64,000 nucleotides of DNA from Sphingomonas sp. Leaf32 (GTDB taxonomy: Bacteria; Pseudomonadota; Alphaproteobacteria; Sphingomonadales; Sphingomonadaceae), in the NCBI RefSeq assembly GCF_001421765.1, contig NZ_LMLA01000014.1, forward strand, positions 1 to 64,000, written 5' to 3'. The position numbers and the translations under genes were made by a program. Under the pieces are notes generated by a model that was given only the letters and a program-made list of their open reading frames with translations, searched no databases and was not told where the DNA came from. Below are positions 38,162 through 46,365 of the stretch, piece by piece. Each line of letters opens with the position of its first letter. Position 1 is the first letter of the stretch.

Positions 38162-38417
38162 CCGTTCGGTTCGAGCAGCTTCGAGCCTGTCGAGAAGCGA
38201 TTGTCGAGAACACCTCCTGTACCATCCGTTCGTGCTGAGTAGGGATTGAGCGCAGTCGAAAGCCCGTATCGAAGCACCTGCGCCGGTCCTTCGATACGCC
38301 GCTTCGACAAGCTCAGCGGCTACTCAGGACGAACGGATGGAAGGCAGACGAAGCGTGTGCGGACAGTAGTTCTCGACAAACCTTTTCGACAGGCCCGAAG
38401 CTGCTCGAACCAAACGG
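38162..38417. repeat. Nested palindrome inside the carotenoid operon (family D in family D)
   Basis: The 346-base gap 38130-38475 holds no gene. An outer palindrome (arms 38162-38197 and 38382-38417: CCGTTCGGTTCGAGCAGCTT with the mirror ending in TCGAACCAAACGG) contains a second, different palindrome at 38224-38338 (CCGTTCGTGCTGAGTAGGGA mirrored by CTACTCAGGACGAACGG). The outer arms alone occur at 19684-19831, and the inner unit alone at 47268-47377. The nested structure fits insertion of one into the other. Confidence 0.85.
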
Positions 38418-38475
38418 AAAGCGGCGAGCGACAGCCATCTTGCCCCCCTCCCGCCAATCGCCTAACCCCGCGGCC

Positions 38476-39057
38476 ATGAAGCGTCTGGCCATCTATTGCG
38501 GGTCCGCGACCCCCGCCGACCCCGTCTATATCGACTCCGCCCGCGCCGTCGGTCGCGCGCTCGCGGAACGCGGCATCGGCGTCGTCTATGGCGGCGGCAG
38601 GCTCGGCCTGATGGGTGCGGTCGCCGATGGCGCCATCGAGGCCGGGGGCGAGGTGGTCGGTGTGATCCCGACTGCGCTGGTCAAGGCGGAGGCGGCGCAT
38701 CGCGGCCTGACCGAACTCCACGTCGTCGACACGATGCACCAGCGCAAGCAGGCGTTCACCGACCTGTCCGACGGCTTCGTCACTATCCCCGGCGGCACCG
38801 GCACGATGGATGAATTGTGGGAAGCGATGAGCTGGGCGCAGCTCGGCTATCATGCCAAGCCGGTCGGGCTGCTCAACACCGCCGGCTATTACGACCACCT
38901 GATCGCGTTCGTCGACAAGATGGCCGAGGTCGGCTTCATGCGGCCGATGCACCGCGACATCCTGCTGGTCGCCGATACGCTGGACGTGCTGCTGGACAAG
39001 ATGGCCGCGCATGTCCCGGTGCAGGCGATCATCCATATGGCGGCCACCGACCTTTGA
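38476..39057 (+). CDS. LOG family protein (cytokinin-riboside phosphoribohydrolase-like)
   Basis: A 193-residue protein of the LOG/lysine-decarboxylase-like family, which cleaves nucleoside monophosphates to the free base (cytokinin nucleotides in plants). Motifs are intact: VYGGGRLGLMG (residues 38-48), MHQRK (87-91) and PGGTGTMDE (105-113). Its place between crtI and crtB is unusual. The stop overlaps the TTG start of crtB, so the two are probably coupled. The physiological substrate in bacteria is usually unknown. Confidence 0.9.
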   Translation: MKRLAIYCGSATPADPVYIDSARAVGRALAERGIGVVYGGGRLGLMGAVADGAIEAGGEVVGVIPTALVKAEAAHRGLTELHVVDTMHQRKQAFTDLSDGFVTIPGGTGTMDELWEAMSWAQLGYHAKPVGLLNTAGYYDHLIAFVDKMAEVGFMRPMHRDILLVADTLDVLLDKMAAHVPVQAIIHMAATDL

Positions 39058-39980
39058 TCCCGCCCCGCGCCGACCTCGTCGCGCACGCCCGCGACACGAT
39101 CGCGCGTGGCTCCAAAAGTTTCGCGGCGGCGAGCAAGCTGTTCGACGCGCAGACCCGCGAACGGGCGTGGCTACTCTATGCCTGGTGCCGGGCGTGCGAC
39201 GATCTGGCGGACGGTCAGGATCTGGGGCACGGGATGCAGCGGGTCAACGATGCGCAGGACCGGCTGGCGCTGATCCGCGCGCGCACCGCGCAGGCACTGG
39301 TGGGCGAGGCGACCGGTGATCCGGCGTTCGACGCGCTGGGCGTGGTCGCGGCCGAGGTCGGGCTACCCCATGCGCTGGTGCATGACGTGATCGACGGGTT
39401 CCAGCTCGACGCCGATGGCTGGCAACCGGTGACCGAGGGTGACCTGTACCAATATTGTTATCATGTCGCCGGCGCGGTCGGCGGGCTGATGGCGGTGGTG
39501 ATGGGCGTGCCCGCGACGGAGAAGGACACGCTCGACCGCGCCTGCGACCTGGGGCTGGCGTTCCAGCTTGCCAATATCGCCCGCGACGTGGCGGAGGATG
39601 CCGATGCCGGGCGCTGCTACCTGCCGCGCGACTGGCTGGCCGAACAGGGCATCGATCCGGCCGACCCGATGGCGACGCCCGACCGGGTGGCGGTGCTGGC
39701 GCGGCGGATGGCGGCGCGCGCGGCCTTGCATGAAGACAGCGCGCGCGTCGGCGCGGCGCGGTTGCCCTGGCGCTCGGCATGGGCGGTGCTGGCCGCCGCC
39801 GACATCTATGGCGGCATCGCACGGAAAGTCGCCGCCGCCGGTCCCGCCGCGTGGGACAAGCGACAGACGACCTCCAAGGGGAAAAAGATCGCCGCCATCG
39901 CCCGCGCGTTCGTCGCGGCACGATGGCGCCCCGCGCCGGATGTTCCACGCGATCCGGTGCTGTGGACGCGCAACACCTAG
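39054..39980 (+). CDS. crtB: Phytoene synthase
   Basis: Joins two geranylgeranyl diphosphates into phytoene, the first committed carotenoid step. The 308-residue product has the two Mg-binding aspartate motifs: CDDLAD (about residue 48) and the AFQLANIARDVAEDADAG region (about residue 168). I place the start at a TTG at 39054 (LIPPRADLVA) overlapping the LOG gene stop by TTGA; no ATG fits the family N-terminus. A hairpin follows (39987-40015). The unit crtY-crtI-LOG-crtB covers the route to beta-carotene except geranylgeranyl diphosphate synthase, which is not in the window. Confidence 0.95.
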   Translation: MIPPRADLVAHARDTIARGSKSFAAASKLFDAQTRERAWLLYAWCRACDDLADGQDLGHGMQRVNDAQDRLALIRARTAQALVGEATGDPAFDALGVVAAEVGLPHALVHDVIDGFQLDADGWQPVTEGDLYQYCYHVAGAVGGLMAVVMGVPATEKDTLDRACDLGLAFQLANIARDVAEDADAGRCYLPRDWLAEQGIDPADPMATPDRVAVLARRMAARAALHEDSARVGAARLPWRSAWAVLAAADIYGGIARKVAAAGPAAWDKRQTTSKGKKIAAIARAFVAARWRPAPDVPRDPVLWTRNT

Positions 39981-39986
39981 CACTCC

Positions 39987-40015
39987 CGTCACCCCGGCCT
40001 TGAGCCGGGGTGACG
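39987..40015. terminator. Perfect hairpin between convergent crtB and permease genes (family B core)
   Basis: CGTCACCCCGGC, CTTGA, GCCGGGGTGACG form a 12-base stem. It is the same core as the family B repeats and lies between the convergent crtB and AI-2E-type permease genes, so it may end both. No T-run is present. Confidence 0.6.
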
Positions 40016-40033
40016 TGGGGTCCAGAGGAGAAG

Positions 40034-41104
40034 TTATCCCTTGTCCTCCACCTTGTCCGTCGCCACCGTGATATCGCGACCCAGCAGGTGCTGGACGTAA
40101 ATCCGCTGCACCAGCACGAACATCACGATGGTCAGCGGCGCGGCGAGCACCACGCCGATAAACCCGAACATCAGCCCCATGCCGATGACCGAGAACAACA
40201 GCACGGCGGGCGGCACGTCGACCGCGTGCTTCTGCACGATCGGTTGCAGGATATTGCCCTGAATCTGCTGCACGATCAGGAACAGGACGATCGTCCATAG
40301 CGCGGTGGTGGGCGACTGGGTGAAGGCCAGCATCACCGCCGGCAGTCCGGCGATGATCGGCCCGACATAGGGCACCACGTCCATCAGCCCGGCGATCAGG
40401 CCCAGGCCGATCGCGGCCGGCACGCCCAGCAGCCACAGCCCGGAGGCGGTCAGGACCGCGACGACGAGGATCGCCACCGCCTCCCCCTTCATCCAGCCGC
40501 GCAGGCCGCCGGCGGCATCGTCCACCGCCTGTCGCGCGACTGGTTCGACCGACGGCGGCACCAGCGTCACCAGCCCCCGGCGATACAGCTCGGGATCGGC
40601 CGCGAGGAAGATCGCGCCGACCAGCACCAGCACCGCATCCGACAGCCCCGACCCGATCGACAGGACATAGGTGCCCGCGCGCGACATGATCGTCGACAGG
40701 TCGCTGCTGCCCTGCGACAGCAATTCGCGCGCCGGCTCGCCCAGCCCCCATCCATCGAGCTGTCGCTGGATCGCCTGCAACGCGGACGGAATCTGCTGAC
40801 GGATGGTGTCGAACTGCTCGACCAGCTGCGCGCCGAAGCCGAAGAAGATGCCGATGACGATGCCCAGCAGCAGGATCACCGACAGCGCCAGCGCAAGGCC
40901 GCGCGGCAGGCGCGTCCAGCGCTGGATGCGGTTGGCGACCGCGCTGAACAACACCGCGATCGTCGTCGCGGCAAAGACCAGCAGCACCAGCCGCATCATG
41001 CTGAACAGCAGGAACGCGGTCCCGGCGATCGCCAGCACCATCACCGCCATCGCCGCGACCCGGCCATAACCGGGCGTCGACCGCCCTGCGTCTTTGTCTG
41101 TCAC
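40034..41104 (-). CDS. AI-2E/PerM-family permease
   Basis: Integral membrane protein of the AI-2E (PerM/TqsA) family, 356 residues, about eight membrane segments: four at the N-terminus (residues 14-85) and the rest in the C-terminal half, ending in the PIVQKHAVDVPPAVLLFSVI and FIGVVLAAPLTIVMFVLV stretch. Family members export small signals or ions; the substrate here is unknown. I use the GTG at 41104 with AAGGGGACGAAG upstream; an ATG at 41224 would begin near the divergent receptor gene and is less likely. Confidence 0.88.
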   Translation of the reverse strand: MTDKDAGRSTPGYGRVAAMAVMVLAIAGTAFLLFSMMRLVLLVFAATTIAVLFSAVANRIQRWTRLPRGLALALSVILLLGIVIGIFFGFGAQLVEQFDTIRQQIPSALQAIQRQLDGWGLGEPARELLSQGSSDLSTIMSRAGTYVLSIGSGLSDAVLVLVGAIFLAADPELYRRGLVTLVPPSVEPVARQAVDDAAGGLRGWMKGEAVAILVVAVLTASGLWLLGVPAAIGLGLIAGLMDVVPYVGPIIAGLPAVMLAFTQSPTTALWTIVLFLIVQQIQGNILQPIVQKHAVDVPPAVLLFSVIGMGLMFGFIGVVLAAPLTIVMFVLVQRIYVQHLLGRDITVATDKVEDKG

Positions 41105-41237
41105 CTTCGTCCCCTTCGGACCGTGAACGGACGGACCCGGGCGACGTTCCCCCGGGCCGTATCGCCATCGCAACGATTGCACATCACCATCACTGTCGCT
41201 AATGCGAGCGAATATCATGTGCAAAAAAGGGGCAGAT

Positions 41238-43346
41238 ATGCGGTGGTTTTGGATGTCGGCGCTCGTCGCCGTGCCGATGCCGGCAATGGCGCAGCAGGCG
41301 GCGACGCCCGGCGACGATACGGAGATCGTGGTACAGGGGCGCGCGCAGCAGCTTTATCGCACGATCGTCACCACCGTCGGCAAATCGGCGCAGGACCCGC
41401 TGGACATTCCGCAGGCGTTGCAGGTCGTCAACCACGACCTGTTCACCGATCAGGGCGCGCGCGACGCGACCGACATCTATCGCAACATCTCGGGCGTCAG
41501 CGCCTACAGCTATGCCGGCGTCACCTTCCGCGGATTCCGGCAGGACGAATCCTTCTATGACGGGCAGCGGGGCAATCCGTTCATCGGCTTTACCGTGCCG
41601 CAGCTGTTCAACGTTGACCGGGTCGAGGTGCTGAAAGGGCCATCGGGCCTGTTCTTCGGTCCCGGCGCGCCGGGCGGCATCATCAACTATGTATCGAAGA
41701 CGCCATCGGACCACGCCTCGCTGCGCACCGTCGTCACCGGCGGCACCTATGACCGTGCCGGCATCTCCGCCGAAGCGACCGACCGGATCGACCACGACGG
41801 CGTGGTCAGCTACCGGATCGGCGGTTTCTTCGAAGCGATGCAGCCCTATCGCACCAATAGCCTCAACAAGACGCTGATCGGCGATGGCGGGCTGTCGATC
41901 CGTACCCATCCGGGCGGGCTGCTGACGTTGCAGGTCACGACGTACGACAATTATTTGCGCGCCAACCGGCTGCGCGGCGTGCTGGTCGACGACAGCGGGC
42001 GGTTCCGCACCTCGATCCGCTGGAACGCCAATGAAAAGAGCGACTGGCTGCACCTGACCTCGACCGCATGGTCCGCCCGCTATGCGACGACGATCGGCGA
42101 CGCGATCACCTTCGATGCCGGCGCGCGCCGCTTCCGCTCGACCGAGCGCCAGAAATATCACGAGTCGCGCGGGGTCAGCACGACCAACCCCGATCTGGTC
42201 CTGCGCGAGTTTCGCGACCAGATCCGCCCGGTCGACGGCCTGTCGTTCATGGCCAATGCCACCGCTACCACCCGCCTGTTGGGGATGGCCCACCGGTTCC
42301 AGATCGGCGGCGACTGGTATCGGGAGGATAACGGCCTGCGATCGCGCATCCTGCGCACCGGCGTCCTGCCGCTCAGCCTCAACAATCCGGTCTATGGCCG
42401 TTCCGATGGCGATGCGCTGCGGGCGGCGGCGCTGCCCTTCACCGACACCGACACCCGTTCGCGCCGGGTCGGCGCCTATGCACAGGACCAGATCAACCTG
42501 ACCGAGACGCTCCTGCTGATCGCAGGCGTCCGCTGGGACCGGTTCGAGGATGCGGTCCGGGTAGCGACTGCCGGCCGGGTGACCAGCGATTCCGGCTATC
42601 GCGACAGCGACGTCACGTTTCGCGGCGGGCTGATCTATCGCCCGCGTACCGACCTGTCGCTCTATGCCAGCTGGTCGGAGGGGTTCGATCCGCAGGCCCC
42701 CGCCAGCCAGAACCGCGACGCCGGCGGCCCGTTCGCCCCGGTCACCGGCAATCAGGTCGAGGCCGGGGTCAAGTCGCGGCTGTTCGACGGCCGGTTGCAG
42801 GCCAATGCCGCCGTCTATCGCATCGTACGCAGCAATCTGTTGCAGGTCGACCCGACGCGCACGCCGGTCAACGGCGTCGATCCGCTCAGCCCGATCGGCG
42901 AAGTCACCAGCAAGGGATTCGAGGTCGACCTGACCACCGACCTGACCCGCCATTGGGTGCTGATGGCCAATTACGGCTATAACGACACGCGCGTGACCGC
43001 CACGGTCGCGGGGCAGGCGGTGACCGACGCGGTCGGCAGCCGCTTCGCCAACGCGCCCGCGCACAAGCTGGGCTTCTGGACGCGGGTTCAGGTGGATGCG
43101 ATCGGCACCGCCTTCGCCTTCGGCGGCGAATCGGTGTCGCGCCGGATCAGCCGGTCGGGCCAGACGGTCCGGCCCTATGCGATCTTCGACGCCTCGATCA
43201 CCAAGTCGCTGGGCTTTGCCGAGCTGATGCTGCGCGTCGATAACCTGTTCGACAAGGTGTACGCCGCTTCGGGCTTCACGCGCCAGACGGGGCATTTCCC
43301 CGGCGAACCGCGTACCGTGCTGGCCGAGCTACGCGCGAAGTTCTGA
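41238..43346 (+). CDS. TonB-dependent siderophore-type receptor
   Basis: Outer-membrane transporter for a ferric siderophore or similar ligand, driven by TonB-ExbBD. The 702-residue product has a signal peptide (MRWFWMSALVAVPMPAMAQ), a TonB-box-like DDTEIVVQ, a plug domain (about residues 55-170: PLDIPQALQVVNHDLFTDQG and VEVLKGPSGLFFGPGAPGGI), and a barrel ending in LRAKF. The ATG at 41238 has AAAAAAGGGGC upstream. The intergenic region to the permease (41105-41237) contains CGCTAATGCGAGCGAATA, which could be a Fur-like site but is not strong enough to call. Confidence 0.93.
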   Translation: MRWFWMSALVAVPMPAMAQQAATPGDDTEIVVQGRAQQLYRTIVTTVGKSAQDPLDIPQALQVVNHDLFTDQGARDATDIYRNISGVSAYSYAGVTFRGFRQDESFYDGQRGNPFIGFTVPQLFNVDRVEVLKGPSGLFFGPGAPGGIINYVSKTPSDHASLRTVVTGGTYDRAGISAEATDRIDHDGVVSYRIGGFFEAMQPYRTNSLNKTLIGDGGLSIRTHPGGLLTLQVTTYDNYLRANRLRGVLVDDSGRFRTSIRWNANEKSDWLHLTSTAWSARYATTIGDAITFDAGARRFRSTERQKYHESRGVSTTNPDLVLREFRDQIRPVDGLSFMANATATTRLLGMAHRFQIGGDWYREDNGLRSRILRTGVLPLSLNNPVYGRSDGDALRAAALPFTDTDTRSRRVGAYAQDQINLTETLLLIAGVRWDRFEDAVRVATAGRVTSDSGYRDSDVTFRGGLIYRPRTDLSLYASWSEGFDPQAPASQNRDAGGPFAPVTGNQVEAGVKSRLFDGRLQANAAVYRIVRSNLLQVDPTRTPVNGVDPLSPIGEVTSKGFEVDLTTDLTRHWVLMANYGYNDTRVTATVAGQAVTDAVGSRFANAPAHKLGFWTRVQVDAIGTAFAFGGESVSRRISRSGQTVRPYAIFDASITKSLGFAELMLRVDNLFDKVYAASGFTRQTGHFPGEPRTVLAELRAKF

Positions 43347-43859
43347 CGCCCAGGCATCGATCGCCGCCCAGCCGGCGATCCCGTTCAGCGTCCGCGCGCG
43401 TGCTGCCGTCATCCCGCCCAGCGCGATCACCGGCACGCGCGCGCCACGCACCAACATACCGAAGCGTACACGGCCCAGCGCCGCCGCGCCGGGATGCGAT
43501 GCGGTGGCGAAGACCGGCGAGACGAAGATCGCATCGACCCCCGCCCGCTCCGCAGCGATACGCTCCGCGCGACTGTGGACCGGACGGGTCGCCAGCCCCC
43601 TGCCCCCCCTTGCGCGCCGCCCATGCACCCCATCCGCGCCCGGCAGCACCGGCCCCGCGACCAGCAGCACATGCCGCCGCGCCCGCGCGATCCGGCGCAC
43701 CGCCGCGAACAGCGCACGACGCTCGATCGGCGGCGTCGCATAGTGGCGGAACACGATCCCGCTGCCTCGTGGCATCGTCCGCACGATCGGCAACAGCGCA
43801 TCGTCCAGCCGTTCGTCGGTCATCAGCCAGCGATGCGGCAAAGGGTGGCGGCGGGGCAT
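43329..43859 (-). CDS. Thiamine-phosphate synthase-like protein (ThiE/TenI fold)
   Basis: A 176-residue TIM-barrel protein similar to ThiE/TenI. It contains VPVIALGGMTAARARTLNGIA near the C-terminus (the phosphate-binding GG loop) and VDAIFVSPVFATASHPGA, but the first third of a full ThiE barrel is compact. True ThiE is about 210 residues with QxR/K and D motifs, so function as a thiamine enzyme is uncertain. Its last 18 bases overlap, convergently, the end of the TonB receptor gene. Its start ATG (43859) is 22 bases from the divergent YggS gene start. Confidence 0.75.
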   Translation of the reverse strand: MPRRHPLPHRWLMTDERLDDALLPIVRTMPRGSGIVFRHYATPPIERRALFAAVRRIARARRHVLLVAGPVLPGADGVHGRRARGGRGLATRPVHSRAERIAAERAGVDAIFVSPVFATASHPGAAALGRVRFGMLVRGARVPVIALGGMTAARARTLNGIAGWAAIDAWASELRA

Positions 43860-43881
43860 GGCCGCCTCTATACCGCGCGCG

Positions 43882-44547
43882 ATGACCAAAACCGACACCC
43901 CGCTTGGCCCGATACGCGACCGGATCGCCCATGCCGAATCGATCGCCCGTCGGGACCGGGGCGCGACGACGCTGATCGCGGTCAGCAAGACGCACGATGC
44001 GCCTGCGATCCAGCCGCTGATCGACGCCGGCCAGCGCGTGTTCGGCGAAAATCGCGTGCAGGAAGCACAGGGCAAATGGCCCGCACTGATGGAAGCGACG
44101 CCGGGCATCGAACTCCATCTGGTCGGCCAGCTCCAGTCGAACAAGGCCGAGGACGCCGTGCGCCTGTTCGACGCGATCCATTCGGTCGACCGCCCGTCGC
44201 TGGTCGCGGCGCTGGCCAGGGCGATCGAGAAGACCGGCCGGGCGCCCGCCTGTTTCGTGCAGGTCGATATCGGCGACGAACCGCAAAAGGGCGGCTGCGC
44301 CCTTGCCGACCTGCCCGCGCTGCTGGCGGAGGCGAAGGCCGCCGGGCTGCCGATCGCCGGGCTGATGTGCGTGCCGCCCGCCGGCCTCGACGCCGCGCCC
44401 TATTTCGCGCTGACCGCCAGGCTGGCCCGCGATCATGGCCTCACCGGCCTCAGCATGGGCATGTCCGACGATTTCGAAACCGCCGTGACGCTGGGCGCGA
44501 CCCATGTCCGGATCGGCTCCGCGCTGTTCGGCGCGCGTGGGGCATAA
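43882..44547 (+). CDS. yggS: YggS/PROSC family PLP-homeostasis protein
   Basis: Pyridoxal-5'-phosphate-binding protein with no known catalytic activity, which buffers PLP. The 221-residue product has the PLP lysine in IAVSKTHDAP (residues 30-39), and FGENRVQEAQGK (about residue 55), plus the C-terminal phosphate motif LSMGMSDDFETAVTLGATHVR. The first ATG at 43858 gives eight extra residues; the ATG at 43882 gives the usual start. It lies 10 bases upstream of the HAD gene. Confidence 0.95.
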   Translation: MTKTDTPLGPIRDRIAHAESIARRDRGATTLIAVSKTHDAPAIQPLIDAGQRVFGENRVQEAQGKWPALMEATPGIELHLVGQLQSNKAEDAVRLFDAIHSVDRPSLVAALARAIEKTGRAPACFVQVDIGDEPQKGGCALADLPALLAEAKAAGLPIAGLMCVPPAGLDAAPYFALTARLARDHGLTGLSMGMSDDFETAVTLGATHVRIGSALFGARGA

Positions 44548-44557
44548 AGGAATGATG

Positions 44558-45241
44558 ATGACCCGTCCCAAGGCCCTGTTGTTCGATTTCGACGGCGTGC
44601 TGCTGGAAAGCGAATATGCCGGCAACCGCCAGATCGCTGCGTTCCTGACCGCCGCCGGTCATCCGACCAGCGCCGCCGATTCGATGGCCAATTTCATGGG
44701 CCTGTCGGGCAGCCACTTCACCCGGGCGATCGAGCAATGGGTCGGCGGGCCGGTGCCCGACGGATTCTGGGACGCGCGCGCCGTCGAGGATGCGCGGGTG
44801 CTGGCCGAAGGGGTCGACGCGGTGGCAGGAGCCGTTGCCTTCGTCCGCGCGCTGCCCGCCGACCTGCCGCGCGCGATCGTGTCATCCAGCACGACCCACT
44901 GGATCGCGACGCATCTCGACCATCTGGGCCTGCGCGATGCGTTCGGCGACCATATCTATAGCGGCAAGGAGCATGTCGCGAACGGCAAGCCCGCGCCCGA
45001 TCTGTATCTCTACGGCGCCCGGCAACTGGGCGTCGCGATCGAGGAGTGTGCGATCCTCGAAGACTCGCCGGTCGGCGTGACCGGCGCGGTCGCATCGGGT
45101 GCGCGGGTGATCGGGCTGTGTGCGGGGTCTCATTGCGGCGTCGGCCATGACGAACGACTGCGCTCGCTGGGCGTGACCGAGATCGCGCACGGCTTCGACG
45201 AAGTGGCGCGGTTGCTGGGGCTGGAACCCGCGACGGTCTGA
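44558..45241 (+). CDS. HAD-superfamily phosphatase or mutase
   Basis: Cytosolic haloacid-dehalogenase-like hydrolase, 227 residues. The four motifs are clear: I LLFDFDGVLLESE (residues 6-18), II IVSSSTTHW (about 108), III KEHVANGKPAPDLY (about 137) and IV CAILEDSPVGVTGAVASGA (about 165). A small cap domain sits between I and II, suggesting sugar-phosphate phosphatase or beta-phosphoglucomutase-like activity. Three ATG codons run in a row at 44552-44560; AAAGGA suits the last one (44558). It follows yggS closely, so it is probably co-transcribed. Confidence 0.9.
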   Translation: MTRPKALLFDFDGVLLESEYAGNRQIAAFLTAAGHPTSAADSMANFMGLSGSHFTRAIEQWVGGPVPDGFWDARAVEDARVLAEGVDAVAGAVAFVRALPADLPRAIVSSSTTHWIATHLDHLGLRDAFGDHIYSGKEHVANGKPAPDLYLYGARQLGVAIEECAILEDSPVGVTGAVASGARVIGLCAGSHCGVGHDERLRSLGVTEIAHGFDEVARLLGLEPATV

Positions 45242-45285
45242 GTCGTCGCCGGGGGATCGATCCACGCAAGGCGCGGAGAAATAAG

Positions 45286-45463
45286 AAGATTGGATTTCGC
45301 GCAGAGGCGCGGAGGCGCAGAGAGGGTGCGTTGGCTGCGGCCGTGCTTCCGATCGGCAGACAATTGCGCCGGGTTCAGCCGAAGATAAGGCCGCTGTCGC
45401 GGAGAAGATGGCGCCAAGAACGACCTCTCTGCGCCTCCGCGCCTCTGCACGACATCTAATCTT
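45286..45463. repeat. Long inverted repeat, family F, in a 327-base gene-free gap
   Basis: AAGATTGGATTTCGCGCAGA with GGCGCGGAGGCGCAGAGAGG (45286-45326) mirrors CCTCTCTGCGCCTCCGCGCC with TCTGCACGACATCTAATCTT (45424-45463). Arms are about 40 bases at roughly 90 percent identity, separated by about 97 bases. The gap 45242-45568 lies between the convergent HAD and cytochrome c genes and has no gene; a partial third module (CGCGTCTCCGCGCCTTCGCG) lies near 45515. Confidence 0.8.
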
Positions 45464-45568
45464 CTGTTCCACGCCCGGCGGAAACACGGAAGGTCGCGTA
45501 AAGCGCAACCCCTTCGCGTCTCCGCGCCTTCGCGTGAATCCCTATGACCCTCGCGAAGAAACGCAGCG

Positions 45569-46249
45569 TCACTCGCCCTTCTTCGCCGCCTGCTCCGCCG
45601 CAGCCGGATCGACCGACGGCGCGCCCGACGCCGGCGTCGCGGCGTTGACGATGTCGGCGCTGTTCGCCGGAGCGCCCTCGGCGACATTGCCCTCCGCTTC
45701 GGTCGCGGCCGGCGCGGCCCCGGCGGCGGGTGCGGCCGGCAGTGGCAGGTTCGATCCTTGCGAGTTGAGATAGGCGATGACGTTCGCCCGGTCCTCGGCA
45801 CTGCCAAGGCCGGCAAAGGTCATCTTGGTGCCCGGCGCGTATTTGCGGGGCGACGTCAGCCATGCGTTCATCGCGTCGAAGTCCCAGTTGCCCGGAACGC
45901 CCGTCAGCGCGGTGGAATAGGCGAAGCCGGCCAGATGGCCATGCTTCTTGCCGATCACGCCCCAGAGGTTCGGGCCGATGCCATTGGCTCCGCCCTGGTT
46001 CACCGTGTGACAGGCGGCGCATTTCTTGAACACTTCCGCGCCCTTGGCGACGTCGGCGGTGGCGAGCAGCGTCGCGATCGGCACGGCGGCGGCGGCCCCG
46101 CCCCCGGCTTCGGCGGCACCCTCGACCGGATAGCCCGGCTTGTCCGGTGCGCCCGAATGGAACACCATGCCGCTGGCGATGGAAAGTCCGAGGGCGGCGG
46201 CGCATCCGGCCAATACCCAACCTGCGATGGTGTTCGTCCGGTCGTCCAT
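45569..46249 (-). CDS. Membrane-anchored c-type cytochrome
   Basis: Bound to the periplasmic face by an uncleaved N-terminal membrane segment (about residues 8-30), like CycM/c552 proteins that pass electrons between the bc1 complex and oxidases. The heme motif is CAACH (C77, C80, H81) and the distal Met is in PGTKMTFAGL (about residue 144). After the class I domain, residues 178-226 form an Ala/Pro/Glu-rich tail unusual for this family, of unknown role. It is divergent from the prephenate dehydratase gene. Confidence 0.92.
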   Translation of the reverse strand: MDDRTNTIAGWVLAGCAAALGLSIASGMVFHSGAPDKPGYPVEGAAEAGGGAAAAVPIATLLATADVAKGAEVFKKCAACHTVNQGGANGIGPNLWGVIGKKHGHLAGFAYSTALTGVPGNWDFDAMNAWLTSPRKYAPGTKMTFAGLGSAEDRANVIAYLNSQGSNLPLPAAPAAGAAPAATEAEGNVAEGAPANSADIVNAATPASGAPSVDPAAAEQAAKKGE

Positions 46250-46365
46250 GCCCTTAGCCGTCTCACCTAAAGTTGGTTTTGTTTGGGGCCATGCTTAGAG
46301 GCGGCATCCGATACTGGCAAGACGGGGTTGCCGCCCGTGTCCGCGCCCGATAATCGCCGTCCCCC

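Noticed and set aside
41105..41237. Possible Fur box upstream of the TonB receptor (CGCTAATGCGAGCGAATA)
   Set aside because: The dyad is too imperfect to call; listed only as a remark in the receptor entry.
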